The translations under genes were made by a program, and so were the position numbers. DNA of 64,000 nt from Mycolicibacterium sp. 018/SC-01/001 (lineage in GTDB: Bacteria > Actinomycetota > Actinomycetes > Mycobacteriales > Mycobacteriaceae): positions 112,616 through 176,615 of the forward strand of contig NZ_VKAA01000006.1 of NCBI RefSeq assembly GCF_007096635.1, read 5' to 3'. This document shows positions 53,877 through 62,718 of this stretch, in pieces (position 1 is the first letter of the stretch; the number at the start of each line of letters is the position of its first letter). The notes under the pieces are model-generated. The model did no database searches. It was not told where the DNA came from and saw only the letters and a program-made list of their open reading frames with translations.

Positions 53877-54761
53877 TCAGCGCTCCCCGACCCCGTCACG
53901 ATCGATGCCGAGGTCCACCCCGCACCGCCGAAGGACATCGTCGAAAGCAGTGGCCACGCCCGGCGCGGCCGCCACCATGAGTCCGGCTCCCGCGCTGCCC
54001 GGTGCGCGCACCACCGCGCCCGCCTCCGCGGCGATCAGTCCGCCGGCCGCCCAGTCCCACACGTGCACGCCGTCTTCGAAATAGGCGTCCAGCCGCCCGG
54101 CGGCCACCATGCACAGGTCCAGGGCGCAGGACCCGATGCGCCGCAGATCCCTGATCTCGGGCAGCAGCTGAGCCACCACGGCGCCCTGCCGCCGCCGATC
54201 GTCGGGCTGATACGAGAACCCGGTACCCACCAGCGCCATCGGCAACGACGACGCGGCACTGCACCGCAACCGGGTGCTCGCGCCGTCCCCGACCATCCAG
54301 GCCCCGTGGCCCGCCGCGGCGGCGTACACGACACCGTGCGCGACGTCGGCGACCGCGCCGGCGATCGACACGCCGCCTCGCTGCACCCCGATGGACACCG
54401 CGAAGGCTTCGATGCCGTAGACGAAGTTGACCGTGCCGTCGATCGGGTCGAGCACCCAGGTGAGCCGCTCGTCGTCGTCCCCGCCGTCCGGTCCGCCCTC
54501 CTCCTCACCGAGGATCGGCTCGTCCGGCCGCAGCTGCGCCAGCCGCTCCCGTAGCAGACGCTCGGTCTCGGTGTCGACGACGGTGACGGGGTCGGTGGGG
54601 GTGCTCTTGGACCGGATCGCGGCGTCGGCGTCCGCCTGGCTCCCGTCGTCGAATACTTCCGCGCGGCGCCGCCTGACGAACGCCGCCGCCTCGGCGGCGA
54701 GCTGCTGGGCCACCCTCGCGACGGCCAGTGGCTCGGTGTCGATCTCGCTCACACCGACCAT
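53877..54761 (-). CDS. suhB: Inositol-1-monophosphatase SuhB
   Basis: A 294-residue Mg2+-dependent phosphatase that makes free inositol, needed for phosphatidylinositol, lipoarabinomannan and mycothiol. Metal-binding motifs are ILGEEEGGPDG, TWVLDPIDGTVNFVYG and VHVWDWAAGGLIAAEAGAVV. The ATG at 54761 and a GTG 9 bases downstream are both possible starts. It is divergent from ppgK. Confidence 0.93.
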   Translation of the reverse strand: MVGVSEIDTEPLAVARVAQQLAAEAAAFVRRRRAEVFDDGSQADADAAIRSKSTPTDPVTVVDTETERLLRERLAQLRPDEPILGEEEGGPDGGDDDERLTWVLDPIDGTVNFVYGIEAFAVSIGVQRGGVSIAGAVADVAHGVVYAAAAGHGAWMVGDGASTRLRCSAASSLPMALVGTGFSYQPDDRRRQGAVVAQLLPEIRDLRRIGSCALDLCMVAAGRLDAYFEDGVHVWDWAAGGLIAAEAGAVVRAPGSAGAGLMVAAAPGVATAFDDVLRRCGVDLGIDRDGVGER

Positions 54762-54888
54762 CGCAGCACATGCGCGCCCGGCGCGGCGGCGCGGGATGGC
54801 CCCGGGTTGGCAGACTGCCGCCCCGCCCGATCAGCGAGCCGATAGGGTGGGCACGACCGGGGCCGCCCACCTGCGCAGAGGAGCCTGT

Positions 54889-55692
54889 ATGACTGCCACC
54901 GACTCGCCTGCCACCACATCCGAAAACGGGTCGCAGCGGCGCGGTTTCGGCATCGACGTCGGCGGCAGCGGCGTCAAGGGCGGCATCGTCGACCTCGACA
55001 CCGGCACGCTGATCGGTGAGCGCTACAAGCTGCTGACGCCGCAACCGGCCACCCCGGACGCCGTCGCCGCCACCATCGCCGAAGTGGTCAAGCACTTCGG
55101 CTGGGAGGGACCGCTGGGCGTCACCTACCCCGGCGTCGTCTCCGACGGGATCGTGCAGACCGCGGCCAACGTCGACAAGTCGTGGATCGGCGCCAACGCA
55201 CGTGAGGTCATCAGCGCGGCGCTGGGCGGCCAGCAGGTCACCGTGCTCAACGACGCCGACGCGGCCGGCCTGGCCGAGGAGAAGTTCGGGGCGGGCCGCG
55301 GCCACAGCGGGGTCATCGTGCTCCTGACGTTCGGCACCGGCATCGGTTCGGCAGTGATCCACAACGGCGCGCTGCTGCCCAACACCGAGTTCGGCCACAT
55401 CGAGGTCGACGGCAAAGAAGCCGAGCACCGCGCCGCGAGCTCGGTCAAGGAGCGCAAGGACTGGAGCTACGAGCGCTGGACCAAGGAGGTCACCAAGGTG
55501 CTGGTGGCCATCGAGAACGCGATCTGGCCGGACCTGTTCATCGCCGGCGGCGGCATCAGCCGCAAGGCGGACAAGTGGATTCCGCTGCTGGAGAACCGCA
55601 CCCCGGTCGTCGCCGCAGCCCTGCAGAACAGCGCGGGAATCGTGGGCGCAGCGATGGCCGCTGCCCTCGACGTCACCGCTACTCACAAGTAA
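54889..55692 (+). CDS. ppgK: Polyphosphate glucokinase
   Basis: A 267-residue ROK-family kinase that phosphorylates glucose with inorganic polyphosphate or ATP. The phosphate-binding motif is FGIDVGGSGVKGGIVD, the catalytic Asp is in VTVLNDADAAGLAEEKFGAG, and LLTFGTGIGSAVIHNG plus LPNTEFGHIEVDG are conserved. AGAGGAGCC precedes the ATG. It is located directly before sigA, as in M. tuberculosis (Rv2702). Confidence 0.95.
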   Translation: MTATDSPATTSENGSQRRGFGIDVGGSGVKGGIVDLDTGTLIGERYKLLTPQPATPDAVAATIAEVVKHFGWEGPLGVTYPGVVSDGIVQTAANVDKSWIGANAREVISAALGGQQVTVLNDADAAGLAEEKFGAGRGHSGVIVLLTFGTGIGSAVIHNGALLPNTEFGHIEVDGKEAEHRAASSVKERKDWSYERWTKEVTKVLVAIENAIWPDLFIAGGGISRKADKWIPLLENRTPVVAAALQNSAGIVGAAMAAALDVTATHK

Positions 55693-55890
55693 CCGACGCG
55701 CCGCGGCCGTCAAATTTGCCGCTCGGCACGGCGCGCACCCACACTGTCGTTACAATGGTCGACGGCGGCCGCCTACAACCCAGAGCGGCGGAGCATCCTC
55801 ACTAGAGATCGTCGCCGACATTCGAGATAGCCGACACTTTTCGGCGGCGCATGTGTGCGCACCGGAACCCGCACGATTGGAAGGGTGTAC

Positions 55891-57363
55891 GTGGCAGCGA
55901 CAAAGGCAAGCCCGGCAACCGAAGAGCCGGTGAAGCACACCGCAGCCAAGACTCCCGCGAAGAAGGCGCCCGCGAAGCGCGCGGCCAAGGCCGCGCCCGC
56001 CAAAGCCGCCAAGCGCACGGCCAAGTCCGCCGATGCCCCCGTGGGCCGCGGCCGGGCCAAGAAGGCAGGGGCGCCCGACGCCGCCGACACCGACCTGACC
56101 GGTGACGACGTCGACACCACCGACGACCTCGAGGTCGAACCGGGCGAGGACATCGACGTCGAAGACGGTGACCTCGAACTCGACGAGATCGAGGTCGACA
56201 GCGACGACGACAGCGCCACCGACGACGACGCCGACAGCGACGACAGCGACGACAGCGATGATGAGGTCGTCGCCGACGAGACGGCCGATGCACCGGCGGC
56301 GGCCGGCAAGGCTGCCGGCAAGGACAGTGCCGACGACGACATCGCCGAGCCCTCCGAGAAGGACAAGGCATCCGGTGACTTCGTCTGGGACGAAGAGGAA
56401 TCCGAGGCGCTGCGGCAGGCCCGCAAGGATGCCGAGCTCACCGCATCGGCCGACTCGGTGCGTGCGTACCTCAAGCAGATCGGCAAGGTCGCGCTGCTCA
56501 ACGCCGAGGAAGAGGTCGAGCTCGCCAAGCGCATCGAGGCCGGCCTGTACGCCACGCAGCTGATGGCGGAGCTGGCCGAGAAGGGCGAGAAGCTGCCCGC
56601 TGCGCAGCGTCGCGACATGCAGTGGATCTGCCGTGACGGCGACCGTGCGAAGAACCATCTGTTGGAGGCCAACCTGCGTCTGGTGGTGTCGCTGGCCAAG
56701 CGTTACACCGGCCGCGGCATGGCGTTCCTGGATCTCATCCAGGAGGGCAACCTGGGTCTGATCCGCGCGGTCGAGAAGTTCGACTACACCAAGGGCTACA
56801 AGTTCTCCACCTACGCCACCTGGTGGATCCGGCAGGCGATCACCCGCGCGATGGCCGATCAGGCGCGCACCATCCGCATTCCGGTGCACATGGTCGAGGT
56901 CATCAACAAGCTGGGCCGTATCCAGCGCGAGCTGCTCCAGGACCTGGGCCGCGAGCCCACCCCTGAGGAGCTCGCCAAGGAGATGGACATCACGCCGGAG
57001 AAGGTGCTGGAGATCCAGCAGTACGCGCGTGAGCCGATCTCGCTCGACCAGACCATCGGCGACGAGGGCGATTCGCAGCTCGGCGACTTCATCGAGGACT
57101 CCGAGGCCGTGGTGGCCGTCGACGCCGTGTCGTTCACGCTGCTGCAGGATCAGTTGCAGTCGGTCCTCGAGACGCTGTCCGAACGCGAGGCAGGCGTGGT
57201 GCGTCTGCGCTTCGGGCTCACCGACGGTCAGCCGCGTACCCTCGACGAGATCGGTCAGGTCTACGGCGTGACCCGCGAGCGCATCCGGCAGATCGAGAGC
57301 AAGACGATGAGCAAGCTGCGCCACCCCAGCCGGTCTCAGGTCCTGCGGGACTACCTGGACTAG
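55891..57363 (+). CDS. sigA: Principal RNA polymerase sigma factor SigA
   Basis: A 490-residue housekeeping sigma factor. The N-terminal third is low complexity: a Lys/Ala-rich stretch (about 20-70) then an Asp/Glu-rich stretch (about 75-140). Region 1.2 begins at [20 protein letters not shown]. Region 2 holds [20 protein letters not shown] and [20 protein letters not shown]. Region 3 follows, and region 4 ends [20 protein letters not shown] with RDYLD at the C-terminus. I chose the GTG preceded by GGAAGGG, which gives the known AATKAS start. Confidence 0.97.
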   Translation: MAATKASPATEEPVKHTAAKTPAKKAPAKRAAKAAPAKAAKRTAKSADAPVGRGRAKKAGAPDAADTDLTGDDVDTTDDLEVEPGEDIDVEDGDLELDEIEVDSDDDSATDDDADSDDSDDSDDEVVADETADAPAAAGKAAGKDSADDDIAEPSEKDKASGDFVWDEEESEALRQARKDAELTASADSVRAYLKQIGKVALLNAEEEVELAKRIEAGLYATQLMAELAEKGEKLPAAQRRDMQWICRDGDRAKNHLLEANLRLVVSLAKRYTGRGMAFLDLIQEGNLGLIRAVEKFDYTKGYKFSTYATWWIRQAITRAMADQARTIRIPVHMVEVINKLGRIQRELLQDLGREPTPEELAKEMDITPEKVLEIQQYAREPISLDQTIGDEGDSQLGDFIEDSEAVVAVDAVSFTLLQDQLQSVLETLSEREAGVVRLRFGLTDGQPRTLDEIGQVYGVTRERIRQIESKTMSKLRHPSRSQVLRDYLD

Positions 57364-57372
57364 GGCCGCGCC

Positions 57373-57403
57373 AAGCGCCGTCCAAGAATTGTTCAAGGCG
57401 CTT
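57373..57403 (+). terminator. Possible sigA terminator hairpin
   Basis: AAGCGCC pairs with GGCGCTT (7 bases) around a 17-base loop, 10 bases after the sigA stop. The stem is short, the loop is large, and there is no U tract, so the call is weak. Confidence 0.3.
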
Positions 57404-57407
57404 CACC

Positions 57408-57413
57408 TACCGT
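57408..57413 (+). promoter_or_regulatory. -10 element TACCGT of leaderless O-methyltransferase gene
   Basis: TACCGT is followed by 7 bases and the ATG at 57421, with no Shine-Dalgarno sequence. Confidence 0.5.
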
Positions 57414-57420
57414 CACCGCC

Positions 57421-58506
57421 ATGGGACGAGCACTTCCGCCGGTCGCGGCGATCAGGGCAGTCGACAAGGTGCGCGCGGCACTGGCGCACGCGCATCGACG
57501 CACCGCCCCCGGCAACGTCGCACTACTCGAATTGGCCACCGGAGCGTGGACCACGCAGGTGCTCTACGTCGCCGCCAAGCTGGGCATCGCCGAACAGTTG
57601 GCCGGCGGACCCCGCCATGCGGCCGACGTCGCTGCGGCCGTAGGAGCGCATCCCGATGCGGTGCGTCGGCTCATGCGCGCGCTGACCAGCCGCGGCGCGC
57701 TGCGGGAACGCCGCGACGGACGCTTCATGCTGACCGCCGTCGGTCAGGCGCTGCGCGCCGACACCCCGGGCTCGATGCGCGACATGGTGTTGTTCATCGG
57801 ACACCCGGCGCGGTGGGCGGACTGGGGCAACCTGGACTACTCGGTGCGCACTGGTGAGCCCGCCGCCGACATGCTGCGCGGGATGCCCTTCTTCGACTAC
57901 CTCGACACCGATCCGGAGTTCGCACAGGCGTTCAACAACGCCATGACCGCGGCCAGCGGATTGTCGAATGACATTGCGCTGCAAGCCTATGACTTCAGCG
58001 GCTGTCGGCTCGCCGTGGATGTGGGCGGCGGCCACGGGGCCGTGCTGGCGGCCATCTTGCAGAAGGCGCCGCAGGCCCGCGGAGTGCTGTTCGACCTCCC
58101 CGCCGTCGTCGAGGGGGCCGGGCCGGTCTTCACCGCCGCCGGCGTCTCGGCGCGCGCGACGGTGGAGGGCGGATCGTTCCTGGAATCGGTGCCGACCGGC
58201 GCCGACCTGTACGTGATGAAGAACGTCATCCACGACTGGGACGACGAGCACGCGGTCACGATCCTGCGCAACATCCGTACCGGCATCGACGCCGACGGCA
58301 CGCTCGTGCTGCTCGAGATGGTGCTCCCCGACCGCGCGACGTCGTTCATCGGCCACATGCTGGACCTGGAGATGCTGCTGATGCTGCACGGCCGGGAACG
58401 CACCCGGGGCGAGCACGCGGATCTGTTGCGCAGAGCGGGTTTTCGCTTGACGAGGGTAATTCCCACGGTCAGCCCGCTGTCGGTGCTCGAGGCGGTGCCG
58501 GTCTAG
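57421..58506 (+). CDS. Class I SAM-dependent O-methyltransferase
   Basis: A 361-residue methyltransferase of the plant/polyketide O-methyltransferase type. The N-terminal winged-helix dimerisation domain is about 30-110 (TTQVLYVAAKLGIAEQL). The SAM motif is LAVDVGGGHGAVLAAILQKA (about 200-219). The catalytic-His region is NVIHDWDDEHAVTILRNI. The substrate is unknown, likely a phenolic or hydroxylated metabolite. It is inserted between sigA and the RidA gene compared with the M. tuberculosis order. Confidence 0.86.
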   Translation: MGRALPPVAAIRAVDKVRAALAHAHRRTAPGNVALLELATGAWTTQVLYVAAKLGIAEQLAGGPRHAADVAAAVGAHPDAVRRLMRALTSRGALRERRDGRFMLTAVGQALRADTPGSMRDMVLFIGHPARWADWGNLDYSVRTGEPAADMLRGMPFFDYLDTDPEFAQAFNNAMTAASGLSNDIALQAYDFSGCRLAVDVGGGHGAVLAAILQKAPQARGVLFDLPAVVEGAGPVFTAAGVSARATVEGGSFLESVPTGADLYVMKNVIHDWDDEHAVTILRNIRTGIDADGTLVLLEMVLPDRATSFIGHMLDLEMLLMLHGRERTRGEHADLLRRAGFRLTRVIPTVSPLSVLEAVPV

Positions 58507-58527
58507 GTGCCCGTCGGGGCGTGCGGA

Positions 58528-60177
58528 TCAGTCCGCCCGGTTACCGCTGCCGCCCGCGCCTCCGCCGCCACCGGACCCGCCGGTCGTTCCGCTACCTGCA
58601 CTTCCGGCGGTACCTGCCGAACCTGCCGCGCCCGCGTCGCTGCCACGGGAACCGCCCCGGCCGCCGGAACCTCCGACACCGCCGCGACCGCCGCCACCCG
58701 TGGCTCCGCTCGTGCCGTCGCGGCCCGCCGAGCCCGTCTCCTCACTGCCCGCGCCGCCGCGTCCACCGGCGCCGCCCGTACCGCCGTCGCCCCCGGTGCC
58801 CCCGCGACCGCCCGAGCCGCCGTCACCGCCGTCGCCCGCGGTCACCGTGCCGCGCACCGGATCGGACACGTCGATCCCGCCGTCACCGCCGTCTCCGCCC
58901 GTCCCGCCGGTCGCGCCGGTGCCGCCCGTTCCACCCGCGCCACCGGCTCCGCCCGCGCCGCCGGTTCCGGTGAGCCGGCCCGCGCGGCCGCCGGCCCCGC
59001 CGGCGCCTCCGGACGCGCCGGTGCCGCCCGTGGCGCCGGTACCCCCGGCTCCCCCGGTGCCGCCCGCGCCGCCGAAGCCCACCGTGGACCCGATGTCGAC
59101 GTTTCCGCCGTCGCCGCCGTCACCACCGCGGGCCCCTGTGCCGCCGACGCCCCCGTTGCCGCCGCGCCCGCCGAATGCCGCTGCGCCGGGCGAACTCTGC
59201 TGGGCCAGACCGGCATTCCCGCCGTCGCCGCCCATACCGCCTCCGGCACCGTTGCCGCCGTCGCCACCGTTCCCGCTGATCGTGAACAGATGCGATCGGG
59301 AGAGAAATCCGTTGGCGCCCTGGCCGGTGCCGCCCTGCCCGCCTGACTGGTTGCTGCCCGGTGCTCCGTCGGCACCGCGGCCGCCGTTGGCGCCGGTGAT
59401 CGCGCCGTCGACGGCGGTGACGGCCGACGGCAACCCGGAAGTGCCCAGATAACTGGGGTTGCCCGTGGCACCGCGTCCGACCGGCGCAGGGTTCTCTCCG
59501 TCGAGTCCGACTCCGCCGGCACCGCCCTGACCGCCGTTACCGCCGTTGCCGTGGAGCCTTCCTGCCGACCCGCCGGCGCCACCGGCGCCACCCGCCATGC
59601 CCGGTGCGCCGGCGGCGCCGTTTCCGCCGTCACCGCCGTTGCCGGTGTCTGCGAACCGTCCGGCGTTGCCGCCGGCACCTCCGGCCTGACCCGGATAGCT
59701 ACCGTCTCCCCCGCGGCCGCCATTACCGCCAAGAAGTCCGCCGTTGCCACCTTTGCCACCATTGGCACCGTCGCCGCCGTCGCCCCACAGCAGACCGCCA
59801 TTGCGGCCGTTGCAGGCCGCGCCCGTGCAGTCGGCCGGCGCATCGGCGCCGTCACCGATCAGCCAGCCGCCGGTGCCGATCATCCGGACGCGCGGAGCGG
59901 CGGCGGGGGCGTCGCCTCGTGCCGGAGCACTGTCGCCGTGCACGGATCCGGACCGACCGAACAACCAAATGTCCTCGGCGGCAGAGCCGTTCGCCGGCAG
60001 GACCGTTTCGGTCGAGGTCAGGGCGACGTCCAGCCGGATCGGCTGGCCCGCACCGGGTTGCAGAGCCATCACGACTCCCACGCCGACCATCGCCGCCCCA
60101 CCGGTACCCGCGGCGAGCCATTGCACCACGGTCATCCGCTTACGGTCGGCAGCTGCATTGCGCCCGACTCTGGACAT
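58528..60177 (-). CDS. PGRS-like glycine-rich protein without a PE domain
   Basis: A 549-residue protein. Residues 14-40 hold a hydrophobic segment (TVVQWLAAGTGGAAMVGVGV), a possible signal or anchor. After a short polar link it has GGWLIGDGADAPADCTGAAC and then a Gly-Gly-X/Gly-Asp-Gly array to the C-terminus (GGDGANGGKGGNGGLLGGNG is typical). This is the PGRS pattern of PE_PGRS proteins, but no PE (Pro-Glu, about 100 residues) domain is present. GGGGGATC precedes the ATG. Surface exposure is plausible, and the function is unknown. It is an extra gene relative to M. tuberculosis. Confidence 0.85.
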   Translation of the reverse strand: MSRVGRNAAADRKRMTVVQWLAAGTGGAAMVGVGVVMALQPGAGQPIRLDVALTSTETVLPANGSAAEDIWLFGRSGSVHGDSAPARGDAPAAAPRVRMIGTGGWLIGDGADAPADCTGAACNGRNGGLLWGDGGDGANGGKGGNGGLLGGNGGRGGDGSYPGQAGGAGGNAGRFADTGNGGDGGNGAAGAPGMAGGAGGAGGSAGRLHGNGGNGGQGGAGGVGLDGENPAPVGRGATGNPSYLGTSGLPSAVTAVDGAITGANGGRGADGAPGSNQSGGQGGTGQGANGFLSRSHLFTISGNGGDGGNGAGGGMGGDGGNAGLAQQSSPGAAAFGGRGGNGGVGGTGARGGDGGDGGNVDIGSTVGFGGAGGTGGAGGTGATGGTGASGGAGGAGGRAGRLTGTGGAGGAGGAGGTGGTGATGGTGGDGGDGGIDVSDPVRGTVTAGDGGDGGSGGRGGTGGDGGTGGAGGRGGAGSEETGSAGRDGTSGATGGGGRGGVGGSGGRGGSRGSDAGAAGSAGTAGSAGSGTTGGSGGGGGAGGSGNRAD

Positions 60178-60300
60178 GTTCGATCCCCCCGCAACTGAGT
60201 CCATGAATTGCCAGAATCTAACCGGCAAATCATGAGCTCAGTCAATAGGCGCGCCGTACCGGCGTGCCTTTCCGCAGCTCGTGCCCGACCCGTCCGGCGA

Positions 60301-60306
60301 TAGGTT
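60301..60306 (+). promoter_or_regulatory. -10 element TAGGTT of leaderless RidA-like gene
   Basis: TAGGTT is followed by 6 bases and the GTG at 60313, with no ribosome site. GGCGCGCC/GGCGTGCC (60248-60268) forms an imperfect hairpin just upstream. Confidence 0.55.
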
Positions 60307-60312
60307 GGCGGT

Positions 60313-60726
60313 GTGCATCACCGCGTCAACGTCTCGTCCGGCTCGCCCTTCGAAGATCGGGTCGGCTATTCGCGCGCCGTTCGGGTCGGGCCGTTCATCG
60401 CGGTCGCAGGCACCACCGCGCCAGGCCCCGATCCCGCCCACCAGACGCGAGAAGTGTTGCAGCGCATCGCCACTGCGCTCGGCGAGGTCGGCGCCGGCTT
60501 GTCCGACGTGATACGCACCCGCATCTTCGTCACCGACATCGGGTGCTGGCCCGAGGTGGGCGCCGTGCACGCGGAGATCTTCGGGGCCATCCGTCCCGTG
60601 ACGACCATGGTGGAGGTGGCGGCCCTGATCGCCCCGGACCTGTACGTCGAGATCGAGGCCGACGCCTATCTCGGGGGCGGCGAGGACGTCAGCGGAGCGA
60701 ACAACCCGTCGCCACCAGGAACATAG
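60313..60726 (+). CDS. RidA/YjgF-family protein (Rv2704-like)
   Basis: A 137-residue member of the RidA family, trimeric enzymes that hydrolyse reactive enamine or imine intermediates. Conserved elements are YSRAVRVGPFIAVAGTTAPG, VIRTRIFVTDIGCWPEVG and VTTMVEVAALIAPDLYVEIE. The Arg expected in true RidA is replaced in the segment TTMVEV, so it may be a subfamily with other substrates. Its 3' end overlaps the convergent DUF952 gene by 61 bases. Confidence 0.86.
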   Translation: MHHRVNVSSGSPFEDRVGYSRAVRVGPFIAVAGTTAPGPDPAHQTREVLQRIATALGEVGAGLSDVIRTRIFVTDIGCWPEVGAVHAEIFGAIRPVTTMVEVAALIAPDLYVEIEADAYLGGGEDVSGANNPSPPGT

Positions 60727-61046
60727 GGAGTGACGCGGATCACACTCTCGACGGGCAGTTCTCCATACAAATGTGGGAACACCATGCCATCTGGATCGGT
60801 CGGAACTCCCGGCTCCCAGCGAACAGGAGAGTCCAACCGTGCCCCGTCGATGTGGAGCAGCACCAGGTCCGTGCGACCGGCGTAGAGCCGGTTGGCCGGC
60901 AGGTGCACCTGCTGCGGCGTCGACAAGTGCACGAACCCGACCTCGGTCAGCGACGGGGGCCGGTGCGCGCCGCTGCCCTGCGCGCAGGCCCATTCTCGTG
61001 TGGTGCACAAATGCACGAAGTCCCCGGTCGCGTCACGTCGCGTCAT
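60666..61046 (-). CDS. DUF952 protein (Rv2705c-like)
   Basis: A 126-residue DUF952 protein of unknown function: the segments GFVHLSTPQQVHLPANRLYA and MVFPHLYGELPVESVIRVTP are typical. GGGAGAGG precedes the ATG at 61046. The reading frame continues upstream, but that part is shadow. The last 20 codons are antisense to the RidA gene. Confidence 0.84.
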   Translation of the reverse strand: MTRRDATGDFVHLCTTREWACAQGSGAHRPPSLTEVGFVHLSTPQQVHLPANRLYAGRTDLVLLHIDGARLDSPVRWEPGVPTDPDGMVFPHLYGELPVESVIRVTPYVPGGDGLFAPLTSSPPPR

Positions 61047-61179
61047 ATCAGCCGCCTCTCCCTGTCGCAGTCTGGCCGGTCGTGAGACACGACACACCCG
61101 TAAACCCCCGGGGAACAAGGCCGAAACCCCAAGCGTCTGAGACAGTAGAACTACGTCGCTACCACCCAATGGAGGTGCC

Positions 61180-61371
61180 ATGACCGCAACGCTCACCAGC
61201 CCGGAACTGACCAGGGCTGACCGCTGCGACCGGTGCGGAGCGGCGGCCAAGGTACGTGCCAAGCTCCCCTCAGGTGCCGAGCTGCTGTTCTGCCAGCATC
61301 ACGCGAACGAACACGAGGCCAAGCTCGTCGAACTCGCGGCAGTGCTCGAAGTGAGCCCGGTGGAGTCGTAG
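61180..61371 (+). CDS. Small DUF7455-type zinc protein
   Basis: A 63-residue actinobacterial protein of unknown function. It has a Cys pair (RCDRCGAAAKVRAKLP), then LFCQHHANEHEAKL, together a C-x2-C/C-x2-H zinc site. TGGAGGTGCC precedes the ATG. It lies just before the BrkB gene. Confidence 0.86.
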   Translation: MTATLTSPELTRADRCDRCGAAAKVRAKLPSGAELLFCQHHANEHEAKLVELAAVLEVSPVES

Positions 61372-61398
61372 CCCGAAATCAGCCATGCTGGGCTGGTC

Positions 61399-62415
61399 AT
61401 GACTGACCAGTCTTCGCGCTCGGGTGATCGTCCGCTCCGCCCGGCCCCGTCCCGTCACCACATCCGGAAAGTCTCGCTGAGGACGCTGTCCAAGAGTTGG
61501 GACGATTCGATCTTCTCCGAATCGGCTCAGGCCGCGTTCTGGTGCGCGTTGTCGCTGCCACCGCTGCTCCTCGGCATGCTGGGGTCGTTGGCCTACATCG
61601 CGCCGCTGTTCGGGCCCGACACGTTGCCCGCCATCGAAAGCCAGCTGATCAGCACCGCAGGGCGGTTCTTCTCGCCCAACGTGGTCAGCGAGATCATCGA
61701 GCCGACGGTGCGCGACATCGTCCGCGGGGCGCGCGGCGAGGTCGTCTCGATCGGATTCGTGATCTCGCTGTGGGCGGGCTCATCGGCGATCTCGGCGTTC
61801 GTCGACTCGATCACCGAGGCCCACGATCAGACGCCGCTGCGGCACCCGGTGCGGCAGCGCTTCTATGCGCTCGGGCTCTACGTGGTCATGCTGGTCGGCG
61901 CGATCATCACCGCGCCGTTCCTCGCGCTCGGGCCCCGCAAGATCGCCGAGTTCATCCCGGACAGCTGGGACAACGTGCTGCGTTTCGGCTACTACCCGGT
62001 GCTTTTCGTGGCGATCACCGTCGCTGTGAACGTGCTCTACCGGGTGTCACTGCCGAGGCCGCTGCCCACGCATCGGCTGCTGTGGGGTTCGGTGCTCGCG
62101 ACGACGGTGTTCCTGATCGCCACCTGGGGGCTGCGTCTGTACCTGACGTGGATCACCAGTACCGGCTACACCTACGGCGCGCTGGCGACGCCGATAGCGT
62201 TCCTGCTGTTCGCGTTCTTCCTGGGCTTCGCGATCATGATCGGCGCCGAACTGAACGCGGCGATCGAAGAGGAGTGGCCCGCGCCGGCGACTCACGTCAA
62301 TCGCATGCGGGAGTGGCTCGAGACCCGCTCGGACCCGGCGAGCCCCAACGGGTCAGCGCCCGGCGGCGCCGTGACCGCGCCACATGTGACCGACTCCGAC
62401 GCCGCTACTTCTTGA
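61399..62415 (+). CDS. YihY/BrkB-family membrane protein (Rv2707-like)
   Basis: A 338-residue integral membrane protein with about six helices (about 45-295), of the YihY/BrkB family, whose transport function is unproven (once named RNase BN in error). Segments LWAGSSAISAFVDSITEAHD and YGALATPIAFLLFAFFLGFA are diagnostic. The last 50 residues are polar. Its 3' end overlaps the convergent DUF3039 gene by 11 bases. Confidence 0.9.
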   Translation: MTDQSSRSGDRPLRPAPSRHHIRKVSLRTLSKSWDDSIFSESAQAAFWCALSLPPLLLGMLGSLAYIAPLFGPDTLPAIESQLISTAGRFFSPNVVSEIIEPTVRDIVRGARGEVVSIGFVISLWAGSSAISAFVDSITEAHDQTPLRHPVRQRFYALGLYVVMLVGAIITAPFLALGPRKIAEFIPDSWDNVLRFGYYPVLFVAITVAVNVLYRVSLPRPLPTHRLLWGSVLATTVFLIATWGLRLYLTWITSTGYTYGALATPIAFLLFAFFLGFAIMIGAELNAAIEEEWPAPATHVNRMREWLETRSDPASPNGSAPGGAVTAPHVTDSDAATS

Positions 62416-62641
62416 GCTGGTCGTAGATGCGCTTGCAGTCTGGGCAGACCGGCGATCCCGGCTTGGCGGAACGGGTGACGGGAAACACCTCGCCGCACAA
62501 CGCCACCACGTGAGTGCCCATGACCGCGCTCTCGGCGATCTTGTCCTTCTTCACGTAGTGGAAGACCTTCGGGGTGTCGTCATCGGTTCCGTCGTCGACG
62601 CGTTCGTCGGTGTCGGTGCGCTCGATCGTCTGGGTTTGCAT
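62405..62641 (-). CDS. DUF3039 zinc-type protein (Rv2708c-like)
   Basis: A 78-residue conserved actinobacterial protein. The N-terminus is acidic (RTDTDERVDDGTDDDTP). A zinc site is formed by HVVALCGEVF and SPVCPDCKRIYDQL. The function is unknown. It is on the opposite strand to BrkB and DUF3099, in the same arrangement as M. tuberculosis. Confidence 0.88.
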   Translation of the reverse strand: MQTQTIERTDTDERVDDGTDDDTPKVFHYVKKDKIAESAVMGTHVVALCGEVFPVTRSAKPGSPVCPDCKRIYDQLKK

Positions 62642-62718
62642 GAGCCCATTCTGCCTGGGGACGAAACGGTAATAAATGCAGCAGGCATGGCCTGCTCCGG
62701 ATGTGGAACAGTGGAGAC

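Noticed and set aside
57523..58416. Minus-strand frame of 297 residues antisense to the O-methyltransferase
   Set aside because: His/Arg/Gln-rich shadow of a gene with clear SAM motifs.
58507..59452. Plus-strand Pro/Ala-rich frames opposite the PGRS-like gene
   Set aside because: They are the complement of Gly-rich codons. The minus frame has a signal-like start and ribosome site.
60248..60268. Imperfect hairpin GGCGCGCC-GTACC-GGCGTGCC
   Set aside because: It sits 45 bases upstream of RidA between divergent genes, where a terminator is not needed, and one pair is mismatched. No regulator is suggested.
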